From an uncultured Clostridia bacterium (GTDB lineage: Bacteria > Bacillota > Clostridia > Oscillospirales > Ruminococcaceae), in assembly GCA_947631995.1 (NCBI GenBank), contig CANRNT010000023.1, positions 1-35,398 of the forward strand: a stretch of DNA of 35,398 nucleotides. Direction: 5' to 3'. A program made the position numbers and the translations under genes. The notes under the pieces were generated by a model. That model was not told the origin of the DNA, did not search any database, and saw only the letters and a program-made list of their open reading frames with translations. Position 1 is the first letter of the stretch. Every line of letters starts with the position of its first letter. Below are positions 20,059 through 28,006 of the stretch, in pieces.

Positions 20059-20136
20059 TGCACTTCGTCAAGCGCACGAAAGTTCTAAACACATTTTTCT
20101 TATCACAACTGCCGGAAGCAAGAAGCTTGACTTGTC

Positions 20137-20332
20137 CGTACTGCGGATCATATGATTTTTGAGAAATTATATTACACCCGACCCTCTTACCACCCCAAAG
20201 CGAGGAGACTGGCAGAATATTCTTCCAGCGGCGTGGGGCGGCATGGCTTTCTGTTAGAAATGTTTTAGGAGTGGAGCGTAATAGTGCAAAATGAGCTGTG
20301 CTTGTTTGTCTCGTTCTTGCTTCTTGCCTCTG
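20137..20332. repeat. Dispersed repeat, copy 2
   Basis: This is an uninterrupted copy of the element at 19456-19799 with a single 18-mer (20209-20226). It is followed by a minus-strand heptamer run. A further 18-mer lies at 20379-20396, close to the glnA-like promoter. No gene is recognisable between 19256 and 20511. Confidence 0.7.
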
Positions 20333-20378
20333 AATATCTTGCTTCTAGTACCCACAAACCGCCCCGGCATAGAGACTA

Positions 20379-20396
20379 CTGGCAGAATATTCTTCC
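20379..20396. repeat. Solitary 18-mer repeat copy
   Basis: This is a complete copy of CTGGCAGAATATTCTTCC between a C-rich arm (CCGCCCC, 20360s) and a minus-strand heptamer run (about 20415-20435). It is the fifth copy in the 19.3-20.5 kb spacer, about 115 bases upstream of the glnA-like start codon. Confidence 0.65.
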
Positions 20397-20453
20397 TGCA
20401 AACGCGGCAAGAGCATTTCTAACTTATTACATCTAACTGTCGTTCATTACATA

Positions 20454-20481
20454 TGGAAAATCATTTCCAAATTACTATAAA
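20454..20481 (+). promoter_or_regulatory. Tentative promoter of the glnA-like/ANTAR pair
   Basis: TGGAAA and TATAAA are 16 bases apart, with four and five of six consensus matches. TGGAAA with the following TTTCCA also forms a 6-bp inverted repeat across the promoter (20454-20469), a possible operator. No ANTAR-type hairpin was found in this leader. Confidence 0.4.
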
Positions 20482-20511
20482 CCACTTTTCTTATCCGAAG
20501 GGGGAACTTCA

Positions 20512-21723
20512 ATGAATTATTCAAAAGATGAGATATTGCAGTATGTCAGAGAAGAGGACGTCAAATTTATACGTCTGGCATTTTGCGATGTTTTCGGCAA
20601 ACGCAAAAACATCTCCATTATGCCCGACGAGCTGCCGCGCGCCTTTGAGTACGGCATAGCTATCGACGGTTCGTCGGTCGCGGGCTTTGGCAGCGACGTG
20701 CACTCCGATCTTCTTCTGCACCCCGACCAAAGCTCGATAATGCAGCTTCCTTGGCGTCCCGAACACGGCAAGGTGGTCCGTATGCACGCGACTATATCGT
20801 ATCCGAACGGCAAGCCGTTTGAATGTGATACCCGCACCCTGCTGATACAGGCTATCGAAGAGGCTAAGAAGGCAGGTCACAGCTTTGCTTTCGGCGCGGA
20901 GCAGAAGTTCTATCTGTTCCAGCTCGACGAAAAAGGCGAGCCTACAAAGATACCTTACGACAATGCGGGATATATGGACATCGCCCCCGAGGACAAGGGC
21001 GAAAACGTGAGACGCGAGATATGCCTTACTCTGGAGCAAATGGGGATACGTCCCGAAAGCTCTCATCACGAGGAGGGTCCCGGTCAGAACGAGATAGCTT
21101 TCCGTTATTCCGACGCTCTTACAGCCGCGGACAACGCCATAACATTCAGGACCGTTGTAAGCACGGTGGCTCGCAGATACGGTCTGTATGCCGATTTCAG
21201 CGCAAAGCCGCTCGAAAACCAATCAGGCAACGGCTTCCATATAAATATGTCTGTGCGCTCCGACGACGGCAGCGACGACCTTTGCTACATGATAGCAGGC
21301 GTACTTGACAAAATATGCGATATGACGCTGTTTCTCAATCCTACAGAAAACTCATACAGGCGCTTTGGCAACAACAAGGCTCCCGAATACGTTTCATGGT
21401 CGAGCGAGAACCGCTCGCAGCTGGTGCGCATACCTGCGGCTATGGGCGAATATCGCCGCGCAGAGCTGCGTTCTCCGGACTCTACTGCTAACCCGTATCT
21501 TGCATACACGCTGCTCATCTATGCGGGTCTTTACGGCATTGAAAACAAGCTGGAGCTTCCAATGGTAGCAGACTTCAATCTGTACAAGGCCGATAAGGAG
21601 ACTCTGGCAAGATTTAAACGTCTGCCTGAAAGTCTGTCAGCTGCCTGCAGGACAGCTTCCAATAGCGAGTTTATCAGAGCGCATATTCCTGCGAACATTC
21701 TGGATATTTTCTGCAACCGATAA
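20512..21723 (+). CDS. Type I glutamine synthetase-like protein with altered catalytic residues
   Basis: This 403-residue protein is of the GSI fold but about 40 residues shorter than Bacillus GlnA, missing the usual C-terminal end. Conserved parts include IDGSSVAGF, SHHEEGPGQNEI (E187, E194), GNGFH (H243), ENRSQLVRIP and RAELRSPDSTANPYLAY (E318, R320). Two catalytic positions are changed: the second Glu of the EPEF metal-binding motif is Lys132 (GAEQKF), and the flap Glu is Lys289 (NNKAP). By alignment from memory these match Bacillus E134 and E304. Loss of a metal ligand and of the ammonium-deprotonating residue argues against normal synthesis. It sits 39 bases before the ANTAR gene, so a sensor role is plausible. 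AAGGGGG precedes the ATG. Confidence 0.85.
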   Translation: MNYSKDEILQYVREEDVKFIRLAFCDVFGKRKNISIMPDELPRAFEYGIAIDGSSVAGFGSDVHSDLLLHPDQSSIMQLPWRPEHGKVVRMHATISYPNGKPFECDTRTLLIQAIEEAKKAGHSFAFGAEQKFYLFQLDEKGEPTKIPYDNAGYMDIAPEDKGENVRREICLTLEQMGIRPESSHHEEGPGQNEIAFRYSDALTAADNAITFRTVVSTVARRYGLYADFSAKPLENQSGNGFHINMSVRSDDGSDDLCYMIAGVLDKICDMTLFLNPTENSYRRFGNNKAPEYVSWSSENRSQLVRIPAAMGEYRRAELRSPDSTANPYLAYTLLIYAGLYGIENKLELPMVADFNLYKADKETLARFKRLPESLSAACRTASNSEFIRAHIPANILDIFCNR

Positions 21724-21762
21724 ACACCAAGCATTTATTCGACCAAAAAGGAGGGAGCATTT

Positions 21763-22347
21763 ATGAGCCTTAAAGAACGTGTTTACAGCGTTCTGGTCGT
21801 ATCGGCTGTCAGCTCGTTTAACGAAGCCTTGCCTCAACTGCTCCCGGAAAACAGGTTCACGCCTGTCAAAATAGTGGGAAGCATAAGCGCGGCACGGCGC
21901 GAAATAGCGGACAGAAGCTACGACTTGGTAATAGTCAACTCTCCCCTGCCCGATGATGTCGGCATACGCTTTGCCATAGATGTAGGCGGTCCGTCGGGAA
22001 CGGTATCGCTGCTCATCGTAAAGGCTGAACACCTCCCCGATATTTACGGCAGAGTCACGGAACACGGGGTATTCACCCTTTCAAAGCCTATATCACGCTC
22101 GCTCTTCACGACCTCTCTGGGCTGGATGTGCGCATTCAGAGAGCGGCTGCGTCAGTTTGAAAAGAAAACTCTGACCATAGAAGAAAAAATGAGCGAGATA
22201 AGGCTGGTCAACCGAGCAAAATGGCTGCTCATAACGGAGCTTAAAATGGAAGAGCCGGACGCTCACCGATACATTGAAAAGCAGGCTATGGACAGATGTG
22301 TGACCAAGAAAGTCATCGCAGAGGAGATAATCAGTTCATACTCATAA
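21763..22347 (+). CDS. ANTAR-domain RNA-binding antiterminator with degenerate receiver (NitR-like)
   Basis: In this 194-residue protein the N-terminal 1-120 resembles a CheY-type receiver, but the phospho-acceptor position is Asn59 (DLVIVN), and the acidic pocket near residue 13 (LVVSAVSSF) is lost; Lys108 (LSKP) remains. A helical segment (about 125-145) leads into the ANTAR three-helix domain (about 138-194, with NRAKWLLI and VTKKVIAEEII). ANTAR proteins bind paired hexaloop hairpins in leader RNAs and prevent termination. Such hairpins occur here before gdhA, glnN and glutamate synthase. AAGGAGG lies 8 bases before the ATG. It follows the GS-like gene, as nitR follows glnA in Clostridium saccharobutylicum. 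Without the Asp, activation by phosphorylation is unlikely. Confidence 0.88.
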   Translation: MSLKERVYSVLVVSAVSSFNEALPQLLPENRFTPVKIVGSISAARREIADRSYDLVIVNSPLPDDVGIRFAIDVGGPSGTVSLLIVKAEHLPDIYGRVTEHGVFTLSKPISRSLFTTSLGWMCAFRERLRQFEKKTLTIEEKMSEIRLVNRAKWLLITELKMEEPDAHRYIEKQAMDRCVTKKVIAEEIISSYS

Positions 22348-22361
22348 ACACACGGATACAA

Positions 22362-22400
22362 GGTCTCTTTGCAGGCACTACTGCTGAGAGATCATTTTTT
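22362..22400 (+). terminator. Intrinsic terminator after the ANTAR gene
   Basis: GGTCTCT (22362-22368) pairs with AGAGATC (22387-22393) and encloses GCAG/CTGC. A T6 run follows at 22395-22400. It lies 14 bases after the ANTAR stop codon. Confidence 0.75.
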
Positions 22401-22412
22401 ATACGGCACACA

Positions 22413-22446
22413 AAAAGTCCCCACAGCCGAAACTGCGAGGACTTTT
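22413..22446. terminator. Bidirectional terminator between ANTAR gene and ppdK
   Basis: AAAAGTCC (22413-22420) pairs with GGACTTTT (22439-22446), with an inner CAG/CTG. T-runs are present on both strands. On the minus strand it ends the ppdK transcript, 21 bases past its stop. Confidence 0.75.
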
Positions 22447-22466
22447 CATTATGACATGAACTATAA

Positions 22467-25097
22467 TTACTTCTTGTCAGCTATTGCAGCCTGAGCGGCA
22501 GCAAGTCTTGCTATCGGCACACGGAAAGGTGAGCATGATACATAGTCAAGACCGATCTTGTGGCAGAACTCAACGGAAGTCGGGTCGCCGCCGTGCTCGC
22601 CGCAGATACCGCAGTGAAGCTTCGGATTAACGGGCTTGCCGAGGTCGATAGCCATCTTCATAAGCTTGCCAACGCCCGTCTGGTCGAGCTTAGCGAACGG
22701 ATCGTTCTCATAGATCTTAGCGTCATAGTAAGCTCCGAGGAACTTGCCTGCGTCGTCTCTTGAGAAGCCGAATGTCATCTGAGTGAGGTCGTTGGTACCG
22801 AAGCAGAAGAAGTCTGCATTGGCAGCGATCTCGTCAGCAGTAAGAGCAGCTCTCGGGATCTCGATCATCGTACCTACCTCATATTTGAGATCGGAACCTG
22901 CCTCAGCGATAACTGCATCAGCGGTATCAACAACGATCTTCTTAACGTACTTGAACTCCTTAACGTCGCCTACCAGCGGGATCATTATCTCAGGCTCAAC
23001 TGCCCAATCGGGGTGAGCTTTCTTAACGTTGATAGCAGCCTTGATAACAGCCTTTGTCTGCATCTTGGCTATCTCGGGGTATGTTACAGCCAGACGGCAG
23101 CCTCTGTGACCCATCATCGGGTTGAACTCGTGCAGAGAAGCGATGATGTTCTTGATAGTCTCAACGCTCTTGCCCTGAGCCTTTGCGAGGGCTTCGATGT
23201 CAGCCTCTTCGGTAGGAACGAATTCGTGGAGAGGCGGATCGAGGAATCTGATAGTAACGGGGCAGCCTTCGAGAGCCTCATAAAGAGCCTCAAAGTCGCT
23301 CTGCTGCATAGGCTCTATCTTAGCCAGAGCAGCTTCTCTCTCCTCAACGGTATCGGAGCAGATCATCTCTCTGAATGCTGCGATCCTCTCGGGATCAAAG
23401 AACATATGCTCTGTACGGCAAAGACCTATACCCTCAGCCCCCAGCTCTCTGGCCTTCTTAGCGTCGGCAGGAGTATCGGCGTTTGTTCTTACCTTGAGCT
23501 TTCTGTACTTGTCAGCCCAAGCCATTATTCTTCCGAACTCGCCTGCTATGGTAGCGTCAACGGTAGGTATAACGCCGTCGTAGATGTTACCTGTAGAGCC
23601 GTCTATTGAAATGTAGTCGCCCTCGTGGAATGTCTTTCCTGCGAGCTCGAACTTCTTGTTGGCTTCATCCATCTTTATCTCGGAGCAGCCCGATACGCAG
23701 CAAGTACCCATACCACGCGCAACAACGGCAGCGTGAGATGTCATACCGCCTCTTACGGTAAGTATGCCCTGTGAGGACTTCATACCCGTGATATCCTCGG
23801 GAGAAGTTTCAAGACGAACAAGGACAACCTTTTCGCCCTTAGCAGCCCAAGCCTCTGCGTCGTCAGCGGTGAATACTATCTTACCGCAGGCAGCTCCCGG
23901 TGAAGCGCCAAGGCCCTTGCCGATAGGTGTTGCAGCTTTAAGAGCGGCAGCGTCGAACTGCGGGTGGAGCAGAGTATCGAGGTTTCTCGGGTCGATCATA
24001 GCAACGGCTTCTTCCTCGGTCCTCATGCCCTCGTCAACGAGGTCGCAAGCGATCTTCAGGGCAGCCTTAGCTGTTCTCTTACCGTTTCTTGTCTGAAGCA
24101 TATAGAGCTTGCCGTGCTCAACGGTGAACTCCATATCCTGCATATCTCTGTAATGGCTCTCGAGAGTAGCGCATACTTTCTGGAAATCAGCGAAAGCCTG
24201 CGGGAACTTTTCAGCCATCTGAGCGATAGGCATAGGAGTACGAACGCCTGCAACAACGTCCTCGCCCTGTGCATTGGTAAGGAACTCGCCCATCAGCTTC
24301 TTTTCACCGGTAGCAGGGTCACGGGTAAACGCAACGCCTGTGCCGCAGTCGTCGCCCATGTTGCCGAACGCCATAGACTGAACGTTAACGGCAGTACCCC
24401 AAGAATAAGGTATATCGTTATCACGTCTGTAAACGTTGGCTCTGGGGTTATCCCAAGAACGGAATACCGCCTTGATAGCTCCCATGAGCTGCTCCTTAGG
24501 ATCGGTCGGGAAGTCCTTGCCGATCTTCTCCTTGTATTCAGCCTTGAACTGGCTTGCAAGCTCCTTGAGGTCGTCAGCGGTAAGCTCAACGTCCTGAGTT
24601 ACGCCCTTTTTAGCCTTCATTTCGTCGATAAGCTCTTCAAAATACTTCTTGCCGACTTCCATAACAACGTCGGAATACATCTGGATAAATCTTCTGTAGC
24701 AGTCCCAAGCCCATCTGGGGTTGTTGGATTTTTCTGCAATAACATTAACAACGTCCTCGTTAAGGCCGAGGTTGAGAATGGTATCCATCATTCCGGGCAT
24801 GGAAGCTCTTGCACCCGAACGTACCGAAACGAGCAGCGGATTTTCCTTGTCACCGAATTTCTTTCCCGTGATCTCTTCCATCTTTACGATGTACTCGTTG
24901 ATCTCAGCCATTATCTCGGGATTGATCTCTCTGCCGTCCTCATAATACTGAGTACAAGCCTCTGTTGAGATCGTAAAGCCCTGAGGAACGGGGAGACCCA
25001 TGCCGGTCATTTCAGCAAGGTTTGCACCTTTACCGCCGAGCAATTCTCTCATGTTGGCATTACCTTCAGAGAAAAGGTAACAATATTTTTTCGCCAT
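22467..25097 (-). CDS. ppdK: Pyruvate, phosphate dikinase
   Basis: It interconverts pyruvate, ATP and phosphate with PEP, AMP and pyrophosphate, and in cellulolytic and other anaerobic Firmicutes often serves PPi-linked glycolysis. The 876-residue length matches Clostridium symbiosum PPDK. The N-terminal ATP-grasp domain opens with LLGGKGANLAEM. The central swivelling domain has the phospho-His in GGMTSHAAVVARGMG (about 455). The C-terminal PEP/pyruvate barrel carries GLCRTEHMFF and the catalytic Cys region CGICGEHGGDP near 832. GGAGGT precedes the ATG. It is a single gene with its own promoter and terminator. Codon use favours highly expressed choices, consistent with an abundant enzyme. Confidence 0.97.
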   Translation of the reverse strand: MAKKYCYLFSEGNANMRELLGGKGANLAEMTGMGLPVPQGFTISTEACTQYYEDGREINPEIMAEINEYIVKMEEITGKKFGDKENPLLVSVRSGARASMPGMMDTILNLGLNEDVVNVIAEKSNNPRWAWDCYRRFIQMYSDVVMEVGKKYFEELIDEMKAKKGVTQDVELTADDLKELASQFKAEYKEKIGKDFPTDPKEQLMGAIKAVFRSWDNPRANVYRRDNDIPYSWGTAVNVQSMAFGNMGDDCGTGVAFTRDPATGEKKLMGEFLTNAQGEDVVAGVRTPMPIAQMAEKFPQAFADFQKVCATLESHYRDMQDMEFTVEHGKLYMLQTRNGKRTAKAALKIACDLVDEGMRTEEEAVAMIDPRNLDTLLHPQFDAAALKAATPIGKGLGASPGAACGKIVFTADDAEAWAAKGEKVVLVRLETSPEDITGMKSSQGILTVRGGMTSHAAVVARGMGTCCVSGCSEIKMDEANKKFELAGKTFHEGDYISIDGSTGNIYDGVIPTVDATIAGEFGRIMAWADKYRKLKVRTNADTPADAKKARELGAEGIGLCRTEHMFFDPERIAAFREMICSDTVEEREAALAKIEPMQQSDFEALYEALEGCPVTIRFLDPPLHEFVPTEEADIEALAKAQGKSVETIKNIIASLHEFNPMMGHRGCRLAVTYPEIAKMQTKAVIKAAINVKKAHPDWAVEPEIMIPLVGDVKEFKYVKKIVVDTADAVIAEAGSDLKYEVGTMIEIPRAALTADEIAANADFFCFGTNDLTQMTFGFSRDDAGKFLGAYYDAKIYENDPFAKLDQTGVGKLMKMAIDLGKPVNPKLHCGICGEHGGDPTSVEFCHKIGLDYVSCSPFRVPIARLAAAQAAIADKK

Positions 25098-25168
25098 TGG
25101 TATCTACCTCCAAATATTTTTAAATTCCGTCCGACCGTGCGAAGCGATCGGCATACGGACTTACATCT

Positions 25169-25197
25169 ATTATAACAGATAACGCCTCAAATTTCCA
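25169..25197 (-). promoter_or_regulatory. Promoter of ppdK
   Basis: On the minus strand, TGGAAA (25192-25197) and TATAAT (25169-25174) are 17 bases apart. The leader includes a hairpin GTCCG/CGGAC enclosing a further short stem. Among the promoters in the window the -35 TGGAAA is shared only with the glnA-like gene. Confidence 0.6.
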
Positions 25198-25277
25198 TAG
25201 TTACAGCCAAACTATTTGAAAAATTTTTGCATATTTTTTTCTGTTCAATTATGTGCAACTTGCACAATCCGCCCTTT

Positions 25278-26708
25278 TTATGACTGTTTATTACCGTTTT
25301 CGCCCTGCTCGTCCTCCGCCATTTTTGCAAACTTCTCGTTTCTCTTGGCAAGCTTTTTATCGGCATAGCCCTCTTTTACGGCGGTCTGCGAACGCTCGAT
25401 AGCCAGCGCTCCGTCGGGAACGTCCTTAGTAATAGTCGAACCTGCCGCCGTATATGCGCCGTCGCCGACCTTTACGGGGGCTACGAGATTGGTATTGCAG
25501 CCTATGAAAGCGTTGCTGCCTATTACAGTTCGGTACTTGTTCTCGCCGTCAAAGTTGCAGGTAATACAGCCACCGCCCATATTCACGTTCTCGCCTACGT
25601 CGCTGTCGCCGACATACGAAAGGTGCGCCATTGAAGCTCTGTCGCCTATCACGGAATTTTTTATCTCTACAAAATCGCCTATCTTGACGTGCTTTTTGAT
25701 GTGCGTGCCCGGTCTCAGCTGCACCCACGGCCCAACGGTAGAATAGTCCTCCACCTGCGAGTCGACCGCCTGAACGTTGTTCAGCGTTACACAGTCGCCC
25801 ACCGTTACGTTTTTAAGCACAGTATTGCAGCCTATAACACAGCCGCTGCCTATAACGGTATTGCCGAAAAGCTGCGTGCCGCTCTTTATGTGCGTGCCAC
25901 AGCCTATCTTGACATTTCTGCCTATTATAACGCCGTCCGTGCAGGAAAACTCAACGCCGTTTTCAAGGTGCTTTTTTATAATGCTGTTTCGCGCAAGGGT
26001 GTTGAGCTCCAGAAGCTGTGCGCGGTCGTTCGCCCCGAGCGATACATACGGGTTTTCGGATATATACGCCTGCGCCGTCCTGCCCTTTGCCAGAAGCAGC
26101 GAAAGGCAGTCAGTCAGATAATATTCGCCCTGCGCGTTATCAGGCTTTATCTCATCTAAAACAGACAAAAGCTCCTTGGTGTCAAACCAGTAGCAGCCCG
26201 AGTTTATCTCGCGAATTTTGCGCTGTTCCTCGGTGCAGTCCTTATGCTCAACTATCGCAGAAACGCCGTTTTCACCGCGAATAATCCTGCCGTAGCCTGT
26301 GGCGTCCTCCAGCACCGAAGTCACCACCGTAACAGAAGCCTTACTGCTCTTGTGAAGCTCCAGCGCACCTTTTATAGTACCGCAGTCAATGAACGGCGCG
26401 TCACCGTTGAGGATAAGCGTGTAGCCGTCTATATTTTCTTCAAGAAACTGTTTAGCCTGCATTACCGCGTGACCCGTTCCGAGCCTCTCGCTCTGCATGA
26501 CCGTCGTGTATCTGCCGCCGAGGTAGTCGTCTATCTGCTGTGCCTCATAGCCCTTTACAATGCAAATGCGCGAAAGGTGTGCCTCCTCGCACGCCGATAT
26601 GACCCATTCCAGCATTGCGTCGCCCAGCACTTCCAGAAGAGCCTTGGGCTTGGTGGTCTTCATTCTCTTTCCCTGACCGCCTGCCAGTATAACAACATTG
26701 TCCGCCAT
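25278..26708 (-). CDS. glmU: Bifunctional GlmU (GlcNAc-1-P uridylyltransferase / GlcN-1-P acetyltransferase)
   Basis: It makes UDP-GlcNAc for peptidoglycan. In this 476-residue protein the N-terminal nucleotidyltransferase has LAGGQGKRMKTTKPKAL and ERLGTGHAVMQAK. From about 250 a left-handed beta-helix of hexapeptide repeats forms the acetyltransferase, with the catalytic-region HLSYVGDSDVGENVNMG near 355. The C-terminus is charged and Glu/Lys-rich. AAGGAG lies 8 bases before the ATG, and 20 bases separate it from coaBC, so a coaBC-glmU operon is likely; the acetyltransferase uses acetyl-CoA. Confidence 0.95.
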   Translation of the reverse strand: MADNVVILAGGQGKRMKTTKPKALLEVLGDAMLEWVISACEEAHLSRICIVKGYEAQQIDDYLGGRYTTVMQSERLGTGHAVMQAKQFLEENIDGYTLILNGDAPFIDCGTIKGALELHKSSKASVTVVTSVLEDATGYGRIIRGENGVSAIVEHKDCTEEQRKIREINSGCYWFDTKELLSVLDEIKPDNAQGEYYLTDCLSLLLAKGRTAQAYISENPYVSLGANDRAQLLELNTLARNSIIKKHLENGVEFSCTDGVIIGRNVKIGCGTHIKSGTQLFGNTVIGSGCVIGCNTVLKNVTVGDCVTLNNVQAVDSQVEDYSTVGPWVQLRPGTHIKKHVKIGDFVEIKNSVIGDRASMAHLSYVGDSDVGENVNMGGGCITCNFDGENKYRTVIGSNAFIGCNTNLVAPVKVGDGAYTAAGSTITKDVPDGALAIERSQTAVKEGYADKKLAKRNEKFAKMAEDEQGENGNKQS

Positions 26709-26728
26709 AAATATGTCTCCTTTATTCT

Positions 26729-27931
26729 TTATGATATTTTATCTCTTATCATGTCAAGTATCCTGTGCGCCGCCTGCTCTTTTGACATCTTCTCAAGCTG
26801 CGCCGTGCCGTCTTTCGTTATGACCGTCAAAACGTTTGTGTCCGCCCCGAAGCCCGCGCCATCTATTTTCAGGCTGTTACAGCAAATCATGTCGCAGTTT
26901 TTGCTCTCCAGTTTTTTCTTTGAGTTTTCGATAAGATCGTCGGTCTCCATTGAAAATCCGCACAAAAACAGCTTGCCGTCCTTGTGTTCACCGAGATATT
27001 TCAGTATGTCGGTCGTGCGTTTGAGATCTATCTTCATATCGCTGTCCGACTTCTTTATTTTGCTGTCCGCGACCGCTTTGGGGGTGTAGTCTGCCACCGC
27101 CGCCGCCTTTATGATAATGTCAAAGTCTGCATAACGCTCTTTCACCGCATTAAACATATCCTCCGCCGAAGTGACGTTAACAACATTTGTAAACATCGGC
27201 GGCAGAACATCGGTGTGCGCCGCAATTACAGTCACCTGTGCGCCCCTCATAGCCGCAGCCTTAGCGAGGGCAAAGCCCATTTTCCCCGAAGAATGGTTAG
27301 AAATGAACCGCACGGGGTCAATTGCCTCTCTCGTCGCGCCTGCCGTTACAAGTACTTTCTTGCCTTCCAAGTCCTTTTCAAAGGCTATCTCGTAAAGTAT
27401 GTGCTCCAGAAGTTCGCCCTCATCGGGCATTCTGCCGTCGCCGATGTCGCCGTTTGCCAGCATACCGCGGTCGGGCTCAACTATCTTGTAACCGAACTTT
27501 TTCAGCTTTTCGATGTTATCCTGCACTATCGGGTCGTGATACATATTGTGGTTCATCGCAGGGGATATCATTCTCACGCAGGTGCAAGCCATTACGGTGG
27601 TCGTCAGCATATCGTCCGCAATACCGCTTGCTATCTTGCCTATAACGTTCGCAGAGGCAGGGGCTATCATCACTGCGTCCGCCTGTTTTGCGAGCGCAAC
27701 GTGCTCCACGCTGTACTGAAAATTGCGGTCAAAGGTGTCAATTAGGCACTTGTTGCCCGTCAGCGTTTCAAAGGTTATGGGGTTAATGAAGTTCGCGGCA
27801 TTTCTGGTCATCAGAACGTGCACCGCACACCCCTGCTTTACCAGCATACGCGCCAGATTTGCGCTTTTGTACGCCGCTATGCTGCCCGTAACGCCAAGCA
27901 GCACGGTTTTACCTTTTAGAATGTTTGTCAT
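26729..27931 (-). CDS. coaBC: CoaBC: phosphopantothenoylcysteine decarboxylase/synthetase, with a Cys-to-Asn change
   Basis: It condenses phosphopantothenate with cysteine (CoaB) and decarboxylates the product to phosphopantetheine (CoaC) with FMN. The 400-residue protein is of normal length. CoaC has GVTGSIAAYK, His77 and PAMNHNM (Asn127), equal to E. coli His75 and Asn125. The expected Cys158 equivalent is Asn160 (LANGDIGDGRM, codon at 27452-27454); that Cys reduces the enethiol intermediate in E. coli. CoaB from about 190 has AGATREAIDPVRFISNHSSGKMG and KAAAVADY. AGGTGAT precedes the ATG. panT and coaX lie 2 kb away. Function is very likely CoaBC, but the last decarboxylase step may use another residue. 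Confidence 0.93.
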   Translation of the reverse strand: MTNILKGKTVLLGVTGSIAAYKSANLARMLVKQGCAVHVLMTRNAANFINPITFETLTGNKCLIDTFDRNFQYSVEHVALAKQADAVMIAPASANVIGKIASGIADDMLTTTVMACTCVRMISPAMNHNMYHDPIVQDNIEKLKKFGYKIVEPDRGMLANGDIGDGRMPDEGELLEHILYEIAFEKDLEGKKVLVTAGATREAIDPVRFISNHSSGKMGFALAKAAAMRGAQVTVIAAHTDVLPPMFTNVVNVTSAEDMFNAVKERYADFDIIIKAAAVADYTPKAVADSKIKKSDSDMKIDLKRTTDILKYLGEHKDGKLFLCGFSMETDDLIENSKKKLESKNCDMICCNSLKIDGAGFGADTNVLTVITKDGTAQLEKMSKEQAAHRILDMIRDKIS

Positions 27932-27955
27932 TTTATCACCTGCTTATAATAATTT

Positions 27956-27986
27956 TGCTGCTTACGCAGCACCCTGCGGAGCTGTG
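27956..27986 (+). repeat. TTAC-loop hairpin module with CCTGCGGAGCTG tag (copy C)
   Basis: TGCTGC-TTAC-GCAGCA (27956-27971) is followed by CCCTGCGGAGCTG. The same architecture with different stem bases occurs at 9785, 29549 and, inverted, at 6078-6106. It sits in the short gap upstream of coaBC. Confidence 0.5.
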
Positions 27987-28006
27987 CAATTTCATAATAA
28001 CCAATG

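Noticed and set aside
19528-20396. CRISPR array suggested by the repeated 18-mer
   Set aside because: Spacing is irregular (148, 217, 316 and 170 bases), the repeats are embedded in larger homologous blocks and no cas genes are present.
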